Source: Pseudomonadota bacterium (GTDB taxonomy: Bacteria > Pseudomonadota > Alphaproteobacteria > Acetobacterales > Acetobacteraceae). From it: 64,000 bases of DNA. The notes under the pieces were generated by a model. That model did not search any database, was not told the origin of the DNA, and worked only from the letters and a program-made list of their open reading frames with translations. The position numbers and the translations under genes were made by a program. Shown in pieces: positions 45,691-54,380 of the stretch. Where the stretch lies: NCBI GenBank assembly GCA_021849425.1, contig JAJZSY010000002.1, positions 78,524-142,523 of the forward strand, in the 5' to 3' direction. Position 1 is the first letter of the stretch, and every line of letters begins with the position of its first letter.

Positions 45691-47010
45691 ATGGACCAGC
45701 AAACCGCGCCCGGCATCCTGCTCGATGTCCGCAACTGCCGGCAATCCTATCCGAAGGAAGCCAACAGCGAACTCATCGTGCTGGACGACGTCAACGTGAC
45801 CCTGCGCGAGGGCGAGATCGTCGGCCTGCTCGGACGCTCCGGCTCGGGCAAGTCAACATTGCTGCGGATCATCGCCGGCCTGCTGCGCCCGACCCGCGGC
45901 GACGTGTCGTGGAAGGGCGCGCCGGTGAGCGGCCCGGTGCGCGGCGTGGCCATGGTGTTCCAGAGTTTCGCCCTGTTTCCCTGGCTCACGGTGCAGGAAA
46001 ACGTTGAACTCGGACTGGAGGCGCAGGGCGTGGCCCGGCGCGAGCGCGAGGAGCGCGCCGAGGAGGCGATCGACCTGATCGGCCTCGGCGGGTATGACGG
46101 CGCCTATCCCAAGGAACTCTCGGGCGGGATGCGCCAGCGCGTCGGCCTTGCCCGCGCGCTGGTGACCCATCCCGACCTGCTGCTGATGGACGAGCCGTTC
46201 TCGGCGCTCGACGTGCTGACCGCCGAAACCCTGCGCACCGACCTCATCGACCTCTGGTCCGAACACAAGCTGCCGGTCAAGTCGATCCTGATCGTGACCC
46301 ACAATATCGAGGAAGCGGTGCTGATGTGCGACCGTATCCTCGTGTTTTCGTCCGATCCCGGGCGGGTCGCGCACGAGCTGCGGGTTCCGTTTCCGCATCC
46401 GCGCAACCGGCTCGACCCCGCCTTCCGCAAGATGGTGGACGACATTTACGCGGTGATGACGCGGCGCAAGTCGCCGGCCGATCTGAAGGCCGAGGCCGCA
46501 CGCCCGGCGACCGGCTTCGCCACCCCACTGCATCCGATCGGCACCAACCTGATGTCCGGCCTGATGGAAACCCTCGCCGCCCCGCCCTATGACGGGCGGG
46601 CCGACCTGCCGGCGCTCGCCTCGGTGCTGCAATACGAGGCCGACGAATTGCTGCCGCTCGGCGAAACCCTGCAACTGCTGCGGTTCGCCGAGCTTGAGGA
46701 TGGCGACATCCGCCTCACCGAGCAGGGGCGCAACTTCGTCAATGCCGACACCGAGGAGCGCAAGCAGATCTTCGCCGCGGCGGCGCTGGCCAATGTCAAA
46801 CTGGTCGCCGAAATTCGCCAGGTCATCGACGAGCGCTGGAACCACCGCGCCTCCGCCGTTCGCTTCCGCGACGAGCTTGAGGATCACATGTCGCCCGAGC
46901 GCGCCGAGGAAACCCTGCGCACGGCGATCTCCTGGGGGCGCTACGCCGAGATCTATTCCTATGACGAGGAAGCCCAGCAGTTCAGCCTCGAGGATATCGA
47001 GGAAGAATAA
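45691..47010 (+). CDS. ABC transporter ATPase with AAA-associated C-terminal domain
   Basis: This NitT/TauT-type ATP-binding protein (439 aa) shows Walker A GRSGSGKST, signature LSGGMRQRVG and Walker B LLLMDEPFSALD in residues 1-260. The remaining 170 residues form the AAA-associated C-terminal domain, rich in acidic residues (FAELEDGDIRLTEQGRNF). This extra domain is typical of a subset of nitrate/sulfonate-like importers and may sense metabolites. It lies just after the fused permease and forms a two-gene operon with it. Confidence 0.87.
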   Translation: MDQQTAPGILLDVRNCRQSYPKEANSELIVLDDVNVTLREGEIVGLLGRSGSGKSTLLRIIAGLLRPTRGDVSWKGAPVSGPVRGVAMVFQSFALFPWLTVQENVELGLEAQGVARREREERAEEAIDLIGLGGYDGAYPKELSGGMRQRVGLARALVTHPDLLLMDEPFSALDVLTAETLRTDLIDLWSEHKLPVKSILIVTHNIEEAVLMCDRILVFSSDPGRVAHELRVPFPHPRNRLDPAFRKMVDDIYAVMTRRKSPADLKAEAARPATGFATPLHPIGTNLMSGLMETLAAPPYDGRADLPALASVLQYEADELLPLGETLQLLRFAELEDGDIRLTEQGRNFVNADTEERKQIFAAAALANVKLVAEIRQVIDERWNHRASAVRFRDELEDHMSPERAEETLRTAISWGRYAEIYSYDEEAQQFSLEDIEEE

Positions 47011-47071
47011 GTGCCACCAGCCTCGCCCCTGCCCGCTTTAACCGGCGGGGGCGGCACGCCATGTGATTTTG

Positions 47072-48520
47072 ATGAGCATCGGGCCAGAAAGACTGCGTGA
47101 CGTGCCGGTCGGCATCGATGCGACCGGCACCCGCACCGAGCATGATTCGATGGGCGCGATCAAGGTGCCGGCGGATCGCTACTGGGGGGCCCAGACCCAG
47201 CGCAGCCTGCGCCATTTCGCCATCGGCGAACGGATGCCGCTCGCGCTCTACCGTGCCTATGCGCTGGTCAAGAAGGCGGCGGCCCAGGCGAATGCCGAGC
47301 TTGGCGCGCTGCCCGGCTGGAAGGCGGCGGCGATCGTCCGCGCCGCCGAGGACGCCATGGACGGCGCGCTGGACGATCATTTCCCGCTGCATGTCTACCA
47401 GACCGGCTCGGGCACGCAGTCCAACATGAATCTCAACGAGGTGCTGGCCGCGCGGGCGAACCAGATGCTCGGCGCCGAACCCGGCGCGCACGCGCCGATC
47501 CACCCGAATGACGACGTCAACCGTTCACAATCCTCCAACGACACCTTCCCCACGGCGATGCATGTCGCGACCCTCGCGGCGCTGGACGAAGATGTCATTC
47601 CCGCGATCGACGCGCTTGCCGGCGCCATCGAGGCCAGGGCCGCCGCCTGGATGGACATTCCCAAGACCGGCCGCACCCATCTGCAGGACGCGGTGCCGCT
47701 CACCGTGGGGCAGGAATGGTCGGGCTACGCGCATCAGCTTCGCGATGCGCTGGCGCGGGTGGAAGCAACGCGCGGCGGGTTGCTCGAACTCGCCGCCGGT
47801 GGCACCGCGGTCGGCACCGGCCTCGCCGCCCCCGCCGGCTTCGGCCGGGCGATCGCCGCGCGCATCGCCGCGATCACCGGAAAACCCTTCGTCACCGCGC
47901 CGAACAAGTTCGCGGCGCAAGCCTCGCTCGATGCGATGGTGGCGACGATGGCCGCGCTGCGCGGCCTCGCCGTGGCACTGATGAAGATCGCCAACGACAT
48001 GCGCTGGCTCGCCTCCGGCCCGCGCTGCGGGATCGGCGAGCTCGTGCTCCCCGAGAACGAGCCGGGTTCCTCGATCATGCCGGGCAAGGTGAACCCGACC
48101 CAGTGCGAGGCGCTGGTGATGGTCTGCATCCAGACGATCGGCGAGGACGCGGCGGTCGCCTTCGCCGGCAGCCAGGGCAATTTCGAGCTGAACGCGATGC
48201 GGCCGCTGATCGTCAACAACGTGCTCCGCACCTGCCGGACCATGACGGAATCCTGCACCGCCTTCCGCCGGTTTTCGGTCGAGGGGACCGAACTGAACCG
48301 CACGCGGATCGATGAACAGCTCGGCCGCTCGCTCATGCTGGTGACAGCACTGAGCACAGAGATCGGCTATGACCGCGCCGCCGCCATCGCCCATCACGCG
48401 GCGGAACACGGCCTGACGCTGCGCGCGGCCGCGACCGGCTATGGCGGGGTCGACCCCGCGACGTTCGACCGGCTCTGCGATCCGGCAACACTCGTCGGTG
48501 CCGGGGTGGCGGGCGCCTGA
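47072..48520 (+). CDS. fumC: Class II fumarate hydratase
   Basis: This class II fumarase (482 aa from ATG 47072; GTG 47063 is an alternative) interconverts fumarate and malate without an iron-sulfur cluster. Signature motifs are DSMGAIKVPADRYWGAQTQ, GSGTQSNMNLNEV, SQSSNDTFPTAMH, KTGRTHLQDAVP and the catalytic-loop SSIMPGKVNPTQCE. Aspartase is a related possibility but FumC motifs fit better. The 3' end overlaps the convergent LysR gene by 82 bases. Confidence 0.93.
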   Translation: MSIGPERLRDVPVGIDATGTRTEHDSMGAIKVPADRYWGAQTQRSLRHFAIGERMPLALYRAYALVKKAAAQANAELGALPGWKAAAIVRAAEDAMDGALDDHFPLHVYQTGSGTQSNMNLNEVLAARANQMLGAEPGAHAPIHPNDDVNRSQSSNDTFPTAMHVATLAALDEDVIPAIDALAGAIEARAAAWMDIPKTGRTHLQDAVPLTVGQEWSGYAHQLRDALARVEATRGGLLELAAGGTAVGTGLAAPAGFGRAIAARIAAITGKPFVTAPNKFAAQASLDAMVATMAALRGLAVALMKIANDMRWLASGPRCGIGELVLPENEPGSSIMPGKVNPTQCEALVMVCIQTIGEDAAVAFAGSQGNFELNAMRPLIVNNVLRTCRTMTESCTAFRRFSVEGTELNRTRIDEQLGRSLMLVTALSTEIGYDRAAAIAHHAAEHGLTLRAAATGYGGVDPATFDRLCDPATLVGAGVAGA

Positions 48521-49407
48521 ACCCGCCCGGCAAACACTGGCGCCGCCGCGCGCATCCTGGCCGCCACAGCATCGGCCACGGCGCGGATCCGCGGCACGTC
48601 GCGCGTATCCTCGTGCTGCACCAGCCAGATTTCCCGCTCCGGCAGAGGCGGTGAATCAAGCCGTGTCAGCCCCGCGCCGGCCGCGACGTGATGCCCGAGC
48701 ACGGCGATCCCGAGCCCGGCGCGGACGGCGGCGAGCTGGCTCACCCGGCTGTCGGTCCTGAGGGCGACGACGGCTTTCGGCGCCATCGCCGCCAGGGCAT
48801 CGAGTTCGGGATAGGCGCCGGTCTCGTCGCGCGACAGGATCAGCCGGTGCCCCTCGCCTGCGCTCCCGGGCAGGGCGGGCGCACGATGCGCGGCGAGATA
48901 GGCCTCGCTTGCATAGAGGCCGAACGATACCGTGCCGATCCGCCGGCCGAGCAGCGACTGCCCGCGCGGCCGCGCCAGGCGGATTGCCAGATCGGCCTCG
49001 CGCGCCGCCAGCGAAAAGGTCCGGTCGTCCGCGATCAGCTCGACCACGATCCCCGGATAGCGGGACGCAAGATCGCAGAGAGCGGGCATCAGCACGGCGG
49101 AGGCGAAATCGGCGACGGTGGTCAGCCGCACCATGCCTTCCAGCCGCACATCCCGGCCGCTGACCGCGCGCTCGGCCGCCAGCGCCGCCGCCTCCATCCG
49201 CTCCACCTCGGTGCGCGCCGCCTCGCCGGCAGCGGTCAGCCGGAAGCCCCGCGGCGTGCGCTCCAGCAGCCGAACCCCGGCCCGCGTCTCCAGTGCGGCG
49301 AGCCGCCGCCCCATCGTCGATTGCCGCACGCCGAGCCGCCGCGCCGCCGCCGACAGCGTGCCCTCGCGGGCAATGGCAAGAAAACTGCGCAAATCGTCCC
49401 AATCCAT
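48439..49407 (-). CDS. LysR-family transcriptional regulator
   Basis: This LysR-type regulator (322 aa) opens with a winged helix: MDWDDLRSFLAIAREGTLSA and AARRLGVRQSTMGRRLAALE. The effector-binding domain runs from about residue 90 to 290. It is divergent from doxX/ligB genes, so is probably their regulator. A 14-bp palindrome lies at 49418-49431, eleven bases from its start codon. The C-terminal 25 residues are Ala/Pro/Ser-rich and overlap fumC. Confidence 0.88.
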   Translation of the reverse strand: MDWDDLRSFLAIAREGTLSAAARRLGVRQSTMGRRLAALETRAGVRLLERTPRGFRLTAAGEAARTEVERMEAAALAAERAVSGRDVRLEGMVRLTTVADFASAVLMPALCDLASRYPGIVVELIADDRTFSLAAREADLAIRLARPRGQSLLGRRIGTVSFGLYASEAYLAAHRAPALPGSAGEGHRLILSRDETGAYPELDALAAMAPKAVVALRTDSRVSQLAAVRAGLGIAVLGHHVAAGAGLTRLDSPPLPEREIWLVQHEDTRDVPRIRAVADAVAARMRAAAPVFAGRVQAPATPAPTSVAGSQSRSNVAGSTPP

Positions 49408-49417
49408 CTTCGGTCCT

Positions 49418-49431
49418 ATGCGAATTCGCAT
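49418..49431. promoter_or_regulatory. 14-bp perfect palindrome in the LysR/DoxX divergent promoter
   Basis: ATGCGAATTCGCAT lies between the divergent lysR and doxX start codons (49407 and 49506). LysR-type regulators often bind such sites in shared promoters. The rest of the region is AT-rich for this genome, as expected of promoters. Confidence 0.45.
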
Positions 49432-49505
49432 GATGATAACCAAAAATTTTGATATTACCCAACTATTATCGCATGGTTATCTGTGCGGCGAAGGAGATTA
49501 CGCAC

Positions 49506-49931
49506 ATGGACCCGACAATCGACACCCGAACCGCCGGCTACGGCGCGCTGCTGCTCCGCCTGACCCTGGGCTTCCTGTTCTTCGCCCATGACTGGCTGAA
49601 ATACGCCATCTTCACCCCTGCCGGGACGGAACATTTCTTCGCCAGCCTCGGCCTGCCGGGCTGGTTCGGCCTGTTCGTCATGCTCTGGGAACTGGCGGCC
49701 GGCATTGCGCTGGTGCTGGGGATCTGGGCCCGCCTCGCCGCGCTGCTGATCGTGCCCGACCTGATCGGCGCCATCGCGCTGGTGCATATCCATAACGGCT
49801 TCTATTTCACGGCGAAGGGCGGCGGATGGGAATATCCCGCGTTCTGGGCAATCGCCCTCGTGGCGCTCGCCCTGATCGGCGATGGTCCCTATGCCCTCGT
49901 CCCGACCCCGTTCGGCCGGAGGAGCGCGTGA
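49506..49931 (+). CDS. DoxX-family membrane protein
   Basis: This four-helix protein (141 aa) belongs to the DoxX family: LLLRLTLGFLFFAHDWLKY and LPGWFGLFVMLWELAAGIA are characteristic. Members occur in quinone, redox and sulfur contexts, but their biochemistry is poorly known. ATG 49506 has GGAG upstream. Its stop overlaps the start of the LigB-type gene (tgatg). It is probably controlled by the divergent LysR gene. Confidence 0.85.
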   Translation: MDPTIDTRTAGYGALLLRLTLGFLFFAHDWLKYAIFTPAGTEHFFASLGLPGWFGLFVMLWELAAGIALVLGIWARLAALLIVPDLIGAIALVHIHNGFYFTAKGGGWEYPAFWAIALVALALIGDGPYALVPTPFGRRSA

Positions 49932-50713
49932 TGCAACCCGTTCTCTTCGTCAGCCACGGCTCGCCGATGCTGGCGCTGACCGAAACCCCGGCGAGGAACT
50001 TCCTCGCCGGGCTCTCCGGCATAGTGCCCCGGCCGCGCGCCATTCTCGTCGTCTCCGCGCATTGGGAGACGGACGCGCCGATGGTCAATGCGGTGGCCCG
50101 CAACGAGACCATCCATGATTTCTTCGGCTTCCCCCGCGCGCTCTACCAGCTCGCCTATCCCGCGCCAGGCGATGCGGCGCTGGCACAGCGCATCGCCGCC
50201 CTGCTCGGCGAGGCCGGTTTCCCGGCCGGGCTCGACCCGGAACGCGGGTTGGATCATGGCGCGTGGGTGCCGCTGCTACTGGCCTTTCCGGCGGCCGATA
50301 TTCCCGTGCTCCAGCTCTCGGTCCAGACCCGGCTCGGCCCGCACCACGCTTTCGACATCGGCCGGGCGCTCGCGCCGCTGCGGCGCGAGGATGTGCTGAT
50401 CCTTGGTTCCGGCAGTTTCACCCATGATCTGCGGCGGTTCCGCGGCCAGCCGGTCGACGCGCCGGAGACGCAGGACGTGACGGCATTCAGCGCCTGGATG
50501 GACGAGACCATTGCCGGCAACGACATCGGCGCCCTGCTCGACTATCGCGCCCGCGCGCCGCATGCGCGTGACGAACACCCGACCGAGGAACATCTTCTGC
50601 CGCTCTTCGCCGCGATCGGCGCCGGCGATGGCGGCGCGGCGCGGCGGCTGCACAACTCGACCGAACACGCCATCCTGCGGATGGACGCCTACGGGTTCGG
50701 TCTTCCGACCTGA
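49931..50713 (+). CDS. LigB-type extradiol dioxygenase (DODA/YgiD-like)
   Basis: This class III extradiol dioxygenase (260 aa) is like bacterial YgiD/4,5-DOPA dioxygenases. Metal ligands are expected at LFVSHGSPML, VSAHWETDAP and GLDHGAWVPL; GSGSFTHDL and the C-terminal NSTEHAILRMDAY are family features. It opens aromatic diols with a single metal ion. The ATG overlaps the doxX stop. LysR/DoxX/LigB grouping recurs in proteobacteria. The 3' end overlaps the convergent MFS gene by 25 bases. Confidence 0.88.
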   Translation: MQPVLFVSHGSPMLALTETPARNFLAGLSGIVPRPRAILVVSAHWETDAPMVNAVARNETIHDFFGFPRALYQLAYPAPGDAALAQRIAALLGEAGFPAGLDPERGLDHGAWVPLLLAFPAADIPVLQLSVQTRLGPHHAFDIGRALAPLRREDVLILGSGSFTHDLRRFRGQPVDAPETQDVTAFSAWMDETIAGNDIGALLDYRARAPHARDEHPTEEHLLPLFAAIGAGDGGAARRLHNSTEHAILRMDAYGFGLPT

Positions 50714-51930
50714 TACCGCACCGCCCAGCGCAGCGGGATCAGCGAGGCGAGCAGCAGCAGACCGGCGACGACGAGGGCGGTGCCGGATTGCGGCACGTCC
50801 GCCGTGCCGTCAGGCCCCAGCGTCGCCGCATAGATCGTGGTGAACAGCAACGGGCCGACCAGCGCGGTCAGCCCGTTCAGGCTGGCGAGCAGCCCCTGCA
50901 AGCGGCCCTGCTCGCGCCCGCCGATCCGGTGCGCCATGATCCCCTGCACCGCCGGCATCGCCAGCCCCCAGGCCGAGAGTACCGGCACGCCGATCCAGAA
51001 CACTCGCGAATCGGGCGCGAGGCCGAACAGCACAAATCCGGCAGCGCCGCCGATCAGGCCGAGGATGAGCGTCCGCGGCTCGCCGAGCCGGCGCACCATT
51101 GGCCCGACCATCACACCGCCGACCACGGCAAACCCCACCCCGGCGGCGGCGAGGGCGGCACCGATCAGCAGTGGGCGCCAGCCGAACCGCTCCTGCACGT
51201 AGAGCACCATGACCGACGGCACCGCTTGCAGCGCAAGCGTGCCGAGCGCGTAGATCGTCGCCGGGGCAGCCACGCCCGGCCGACGATAGAAGCTCAGCGC
51301 ATCCAGCGGGTTGAGGCCCCGCCAGCCGATCCGCCGGCGCCGGCGCGGCGCCAGCGATTCCGGCAGCGCGACCAGGCCATACAGGAAATTGGCAAGGGAA
51401 AGTCCGGCGGCGAACCAGAATGGCAGCCGCAGCGAAACCGCACCGAGCAATCCGCCGAGCGCTGGTCCGAGCACAAAGCCGATCGCCGCGGCAACACCAG
51501 AAACACCGAACGCCGCCGCCCGGCGCTCCGGCGGCGTGACATCGGAGATATAGGCGTTGGCGGCGGCGATATTGGCCGAGGACGCGCCGGAGAGAATGCG
51601 CCCGGCGAGCAGCCAGCCCACCGAGGGAGCCAGCGCCATCACGGTGAAATCCACCGCCTGCCCGAGACAGGAAAGCAGGATGACCGGCCGCCGGCCGAAC
51701 CGGTCGGACAGCGCGCCCAGCATCGGCGAGGCGATGAACTGCATCGCCGCCCAGGCCGCGCCAAAAGCGCCGAAGACATGCGCGCTGAGCACCGACCGGC
51801 CGCCCACAAGTCCGGTGATGAGCGCGGGCAACACCGGCAGGACGATCGCCATGGCCAGCATATCCAGCAGGATCGTGGCCATGATGAAACCGAAAGCGGC
51901 CCCGCGCCGGCGGGGCGTGGAGCCGCTCAT
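50689..51930 (-). CDS. TetA-like MFS efflux transporter
   Basis: This 12-helix drug-efflux MFS protein (413 aa) resembles TCR/Tet transporters. The A-motif is GALSDRFGRRPVILLS after helix 2, and motif C-like GPALGGLLGAVS lies in helix 5. The start is ATG 51930. The ORF lies next to MctP on the same strand but 29 bases downstream of its end. Substrate is not predictable; tetracycline resistance should not be assumed. Confidence 0.85.
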   Translation of the reverse strand: MSGSTPRRRGAAFGFIMATILLDMLAMAIVLPVLPALITGLVGGRSVLSAHVFGAFGAAWAAMQFIASPMLGALSDRFGRRPVILLSCLGQAVDFTVMALAPSVGWLLAGRILSGASSANIAAANAYISDVTPPERRAAAFGVSGVAAAIGFVLGPALGGLLGAVSLRLPFWFAAGLSLANFLYGLVALPESLAPRRRRRIGWRGLNPLDALSFYRRPGVAAPATIYALGTLALQAVPSVMVLYVQERFGWRPLLIGAALAAAGVGFAVVGGVMVGPMVRRLGEPRTLILGLIGGAAGFVLFGLAPDSRVFWIGVPVLSAWGLAMPAVQGIMAHRIGGREQGRLQGLLASLNGLTALVGPLLFTTIYAATLGPDGTADVPQSGTALVVAGLLLLASLIPLRWAVRYQVGRPNP

Positions 51931-51959
51931 CGGCGATGGCGCGGGGCGCGCGCCATTCC

Positions 51960-53489
51960 TCAGGCGTAGTCGGCGCTGCTGGTGATGTCGCGCGTGCGGT
52001 CCGACTTGATGGCGTGGAACACCGGCGACAGCACGGTGGCCACGAGCACGTTCACGACGAAGGTCGCCAGCGCGATGTAGCAGGGGAACGTCAGGCCGCC
52101 GATATGGAACGGATAGATCGATCCCTTGAGGTGGTTGAGCAGTGCGAAATGCGTTGCCAGCCCGATGCCGACGGCCCAGCCCACCAGCAGCGCCCAGCCA
52201 TTGTAGAACCGGGTGAACAGGCTGAACACGATGGCCGGGAAGATCTGGATCATCCACATGCCGCCGAGCAGCTGCAACTGGATCGCGTATTTCTGCGGCA
52301 GGCCGAAAATGAAGATCAGCGCGCCGATCACCATCACGATCGAGAACAGCTTGGCGATCTGCGATTCGGCGCCGGGCGACATGCCGGGGGCAACGAACTC
52401 TTTCCAGATGTCGCGGGTGAAGATGTTGGCCGAGGCGATCGCCATGATCGCCGCCGGCACCAGCGCACCGATGGCGATGGCCGCGAAGGCAACACCGACG
52501 AACCAGCCCGGCAGCGTCTGGATCAGCAGCGCCGGCACCGCAAAGCTGGGCCCGTAGGTCTTGAAGCCGGCCGCGAATTGCGGCGCCGCGGCGACGCCGG
52601 CGGCGATCGCCATGGCGCCGAGCAGCGTGATCAGGCCGAGCATGAATGAGTAGGCCGGCAGAATCACCGCGTTTTTCCGCACCGTCTCGCTCGACCGGGC
52701 GGAGAGAATGCCGGTCAGCGCGTGAGGGTAGAGGAACAGCGCCATGGCCGAGCCCAGCGCGAGTGTCGCATAGCCCGAATAGATGCCCGTGGTGTGCGGG
52801 CCAGGGGCCGCCAGCAGCAGCTTCGCATGCGCAATCTTGGCGAAGATGTTTCCGAACCCGCCGAGCGAGGACGGGATCGCGATGATCGCGACGATGATCG
52901 TCAGATAGATCAGCGTATCCTTGACCACCGCGATCATCGCCGGCGCGCGCAGGCCCGACGTGTAGGTGAAAGCGGCCAGCACGAGGAAGGCGAGGATCAG
53001 CGGCAAATGGCCGCCAAACCCGGTGCCGAGATTGAACGCGCCGATCACCACCTGCATGCCGACGAGCTGCAGCGCGATATAGGGCATGGTCGCGATGATG
53101 CCGGTGATGCCGACGGCCAGCGCCAGCCAGCGGTTGCCATAGCGGCCGCGAACGAATTCAGGCCCGGTGACGAACCCGTATTTCGCCGCCACCCGCCACA
53201 TTTTCGGGAACACGACATACAGGATCGGATAGGCGATGATCGTGTACGGCACCGCGAAGAAGGCAATCGCGCCAGCGCCGAACATCAGCGCGGGCACGGC
53301 GATGAAGGTATAGGCGGTGTAGAGGTCGCCACCGATCAGGAACCACGAGATCAGCGTGCCGAACTGGCGGCCGCCAAGCCCCCATTCGTGAAGCTGGCTG
53401 AGATCGCCGCCGCGCCAGCGCGCGGCGAAGAAGCCCAGAACCAGGACGGCGATGACCAGAACGGCAAAGACAATGCCTGCAGCAAGCAT
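51960..53489 (-). CDS. mctP: MctP-like sodium/solute symporter for monocarboxylates
   Basis: This sodium:solute symporter (509 aa, about 13 helices) resembles rhizobial MctP, which takes up lactate, pyruvate, acetate and similar acids. GGRQFGTLISWFLIGGDLYT and the downstream AIASANIFTRDIW are family-typical. The DUF3311 gene encoded just upstream (12 bases) is the usual partner of MctP-type transporters. Uptake of short acids fits an acetate-activating aarC in the same window. Confidence 0.86.
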   Translation of the reverse strand: MLAAGIVFAVLVIAVLVLGFFAARWRGGDLSQLHEWGLGGRQFGTLISWFLIGGDLYTAYTFIAVPALMFGAGAIAFFAVPYTIIAYPILYVVFPKMWRVAAKYGFVTGPEFVRGRYGNRWLALAVGITGIIATMPYIALQLVGMQVVIGAFNLGTGFGGHLPLILAFLVLAAFTYTSGLRAPAMIAVVKDTLIYLTIIVAIIAIPSSLGGFGNIFAKIAHAKLLLAAPGPHTTGIYSGYATLALGSAMALFLYPHALTGILSARSSETVRKNAVILPAYSFMLGLITLLGAMAIAAGVAAAPQFAAGFKTYGPSFAVPALLIQTLPGWFVGVAFAAIAIGALVPAAIMAIASANIFTRDIWKEFVAPGMSPGAESQIAKLFSIVMVIGALIFIFGLPQKYAIQLQLLGGMWMIQIFPAIVFSLFTRFYNGWALLVGWAVGIGLATHFALLNHLKGSIYPFHIGGLTFPCYIALATFVVNVLVATVLSPVFHAIKSDRTRDITSSADYA

Positions 53490-53501
53490 GATTCGGGCTC
53501 C

Positions 53502-53708
53502 TCAGCTCTCGACGCGCCAGACGATCCAGATCAGGATCGCCGACAACACGACCCAGAGGAGCTGGTACCAGTAGAAAAACGGAAAGCCGGCGATTTCCGG
53601 CTTTGCGTGATTGAAGAATGGAACCCACAGCGTGGCCACGAAGGGCACCACGAGTAGGATCCGCCAGAACGAAACGCGTGGCTTACGCTCCGTATTGTCA
53701 TCGGGCAT
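53502..53708 (-). CDS. DUF3311 small membrane protein
   Basis: This 68-residue protein has two helices: LLVVPFVATLWVPFF and LLWVVLSAILIWIVWRV. It matches DUF3311, which occurs next to monocarboxylate SSS symporters. It probably acts as an accessory subunit of the downstream MctP transporter. It is the first gene of that operon. Confidence 0.85.
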   Translation of the reverse strand: MPDDNTERKPRVSFWRILLVVPFVATLWVPFFNHAKPEIAGFPFFYWYQLLWVVLSAILIWIVWRVES

Positions 53709-53759
53709 GGGGTGGCTCCGTTTTTCAGTGGGTGTCGATTACGACACTGTTACAGCCCT

Positions 53760-54374
53760 TTAGACAGACTTGCCTTCCGGCGGCAAGGCTCCCTCAACAA
53801 TCCGTGAGGTTGCCAGCCTGCAAGCGCGCCGGATGGCCCGCAGATCCGACAGGGCAGCGGCGAAGTCCGTGTTCTCGATGATGAAATCGAATTCCATCTG
53901 GTGGGCTAGCTCGCTATCGGCTTCCTCCATCCGGCGCTCGATGGTCTCGGCGTCGTCGCCGCGCGCCACGAGGCGCGCCCGCAGCTCGTCGACGCTGCGG
54001 GTGCGGATGAAGACCCCTACCACATCCTTCGGCAGGGCGTTGCGGAGCTGGCGAAACCCCTGCCAGTCGATGTCGAACAGGATGTCCCGCCCGGCGGCCA
54101 GCGCCGCCTCGACCGGCGCGCGGGGCGTGCCGTAGCGCCGACCGAACACCGTCGCGTGTTCGAGAAACGCGCCAGCCTCGACCATGGCGGCGAACTCTTC
54201 GGACGATTTGAAGAAATAGTGTTCGCCATCGACCTCACCGGGCCGTGGCGCGCGCGTCGTCGCACTGATCGACAGCGACATCCACGAATCACCTTCGAGC
54301 AGGGCGCGCGAGAGCGAGGTCTTGCCCGCGCCCGAGGGGGCGGCGAGCACGAGGCACATGCCACGCCGCTTCAT
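53760..54374 (-). CDS. gmk: Guanylate kinase
   Basis: Guanylate kinase (204 aa) phosphorylates GMP to GDP, feeding dGTP/GTP synthesis. The P-loop is APSGAGKTSLS, followed by SISATTRAPRPGEVDGEHY, the GMP-binding segment. DIDWQGFRQLR and the C-terminal lid are intact. It is the third gene of ccrM-yicC-gmk; yicC ends six bases before its ATG. Confidence 0.95.
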   Translation of the reverse strand: MKRRGMCLVLAAPSGAGKTSLSRALLEGDSWMSLSISATTRAPRPGEVDGEHYFFKSSEEFAAMVEAGAFLEHATVFGRRYGTPRAPVEAALAAGRDILFDIDWQGFRQLRNALPKDVVGVFIRTRSVDELRARLVARGDDAETIERRMEEADSELAHQMEFDFIIENTDFAAALSDLRAIRRACRLATSRIVEGALPPEGKSV

Positions 54375-54380
54375 GCCGGC

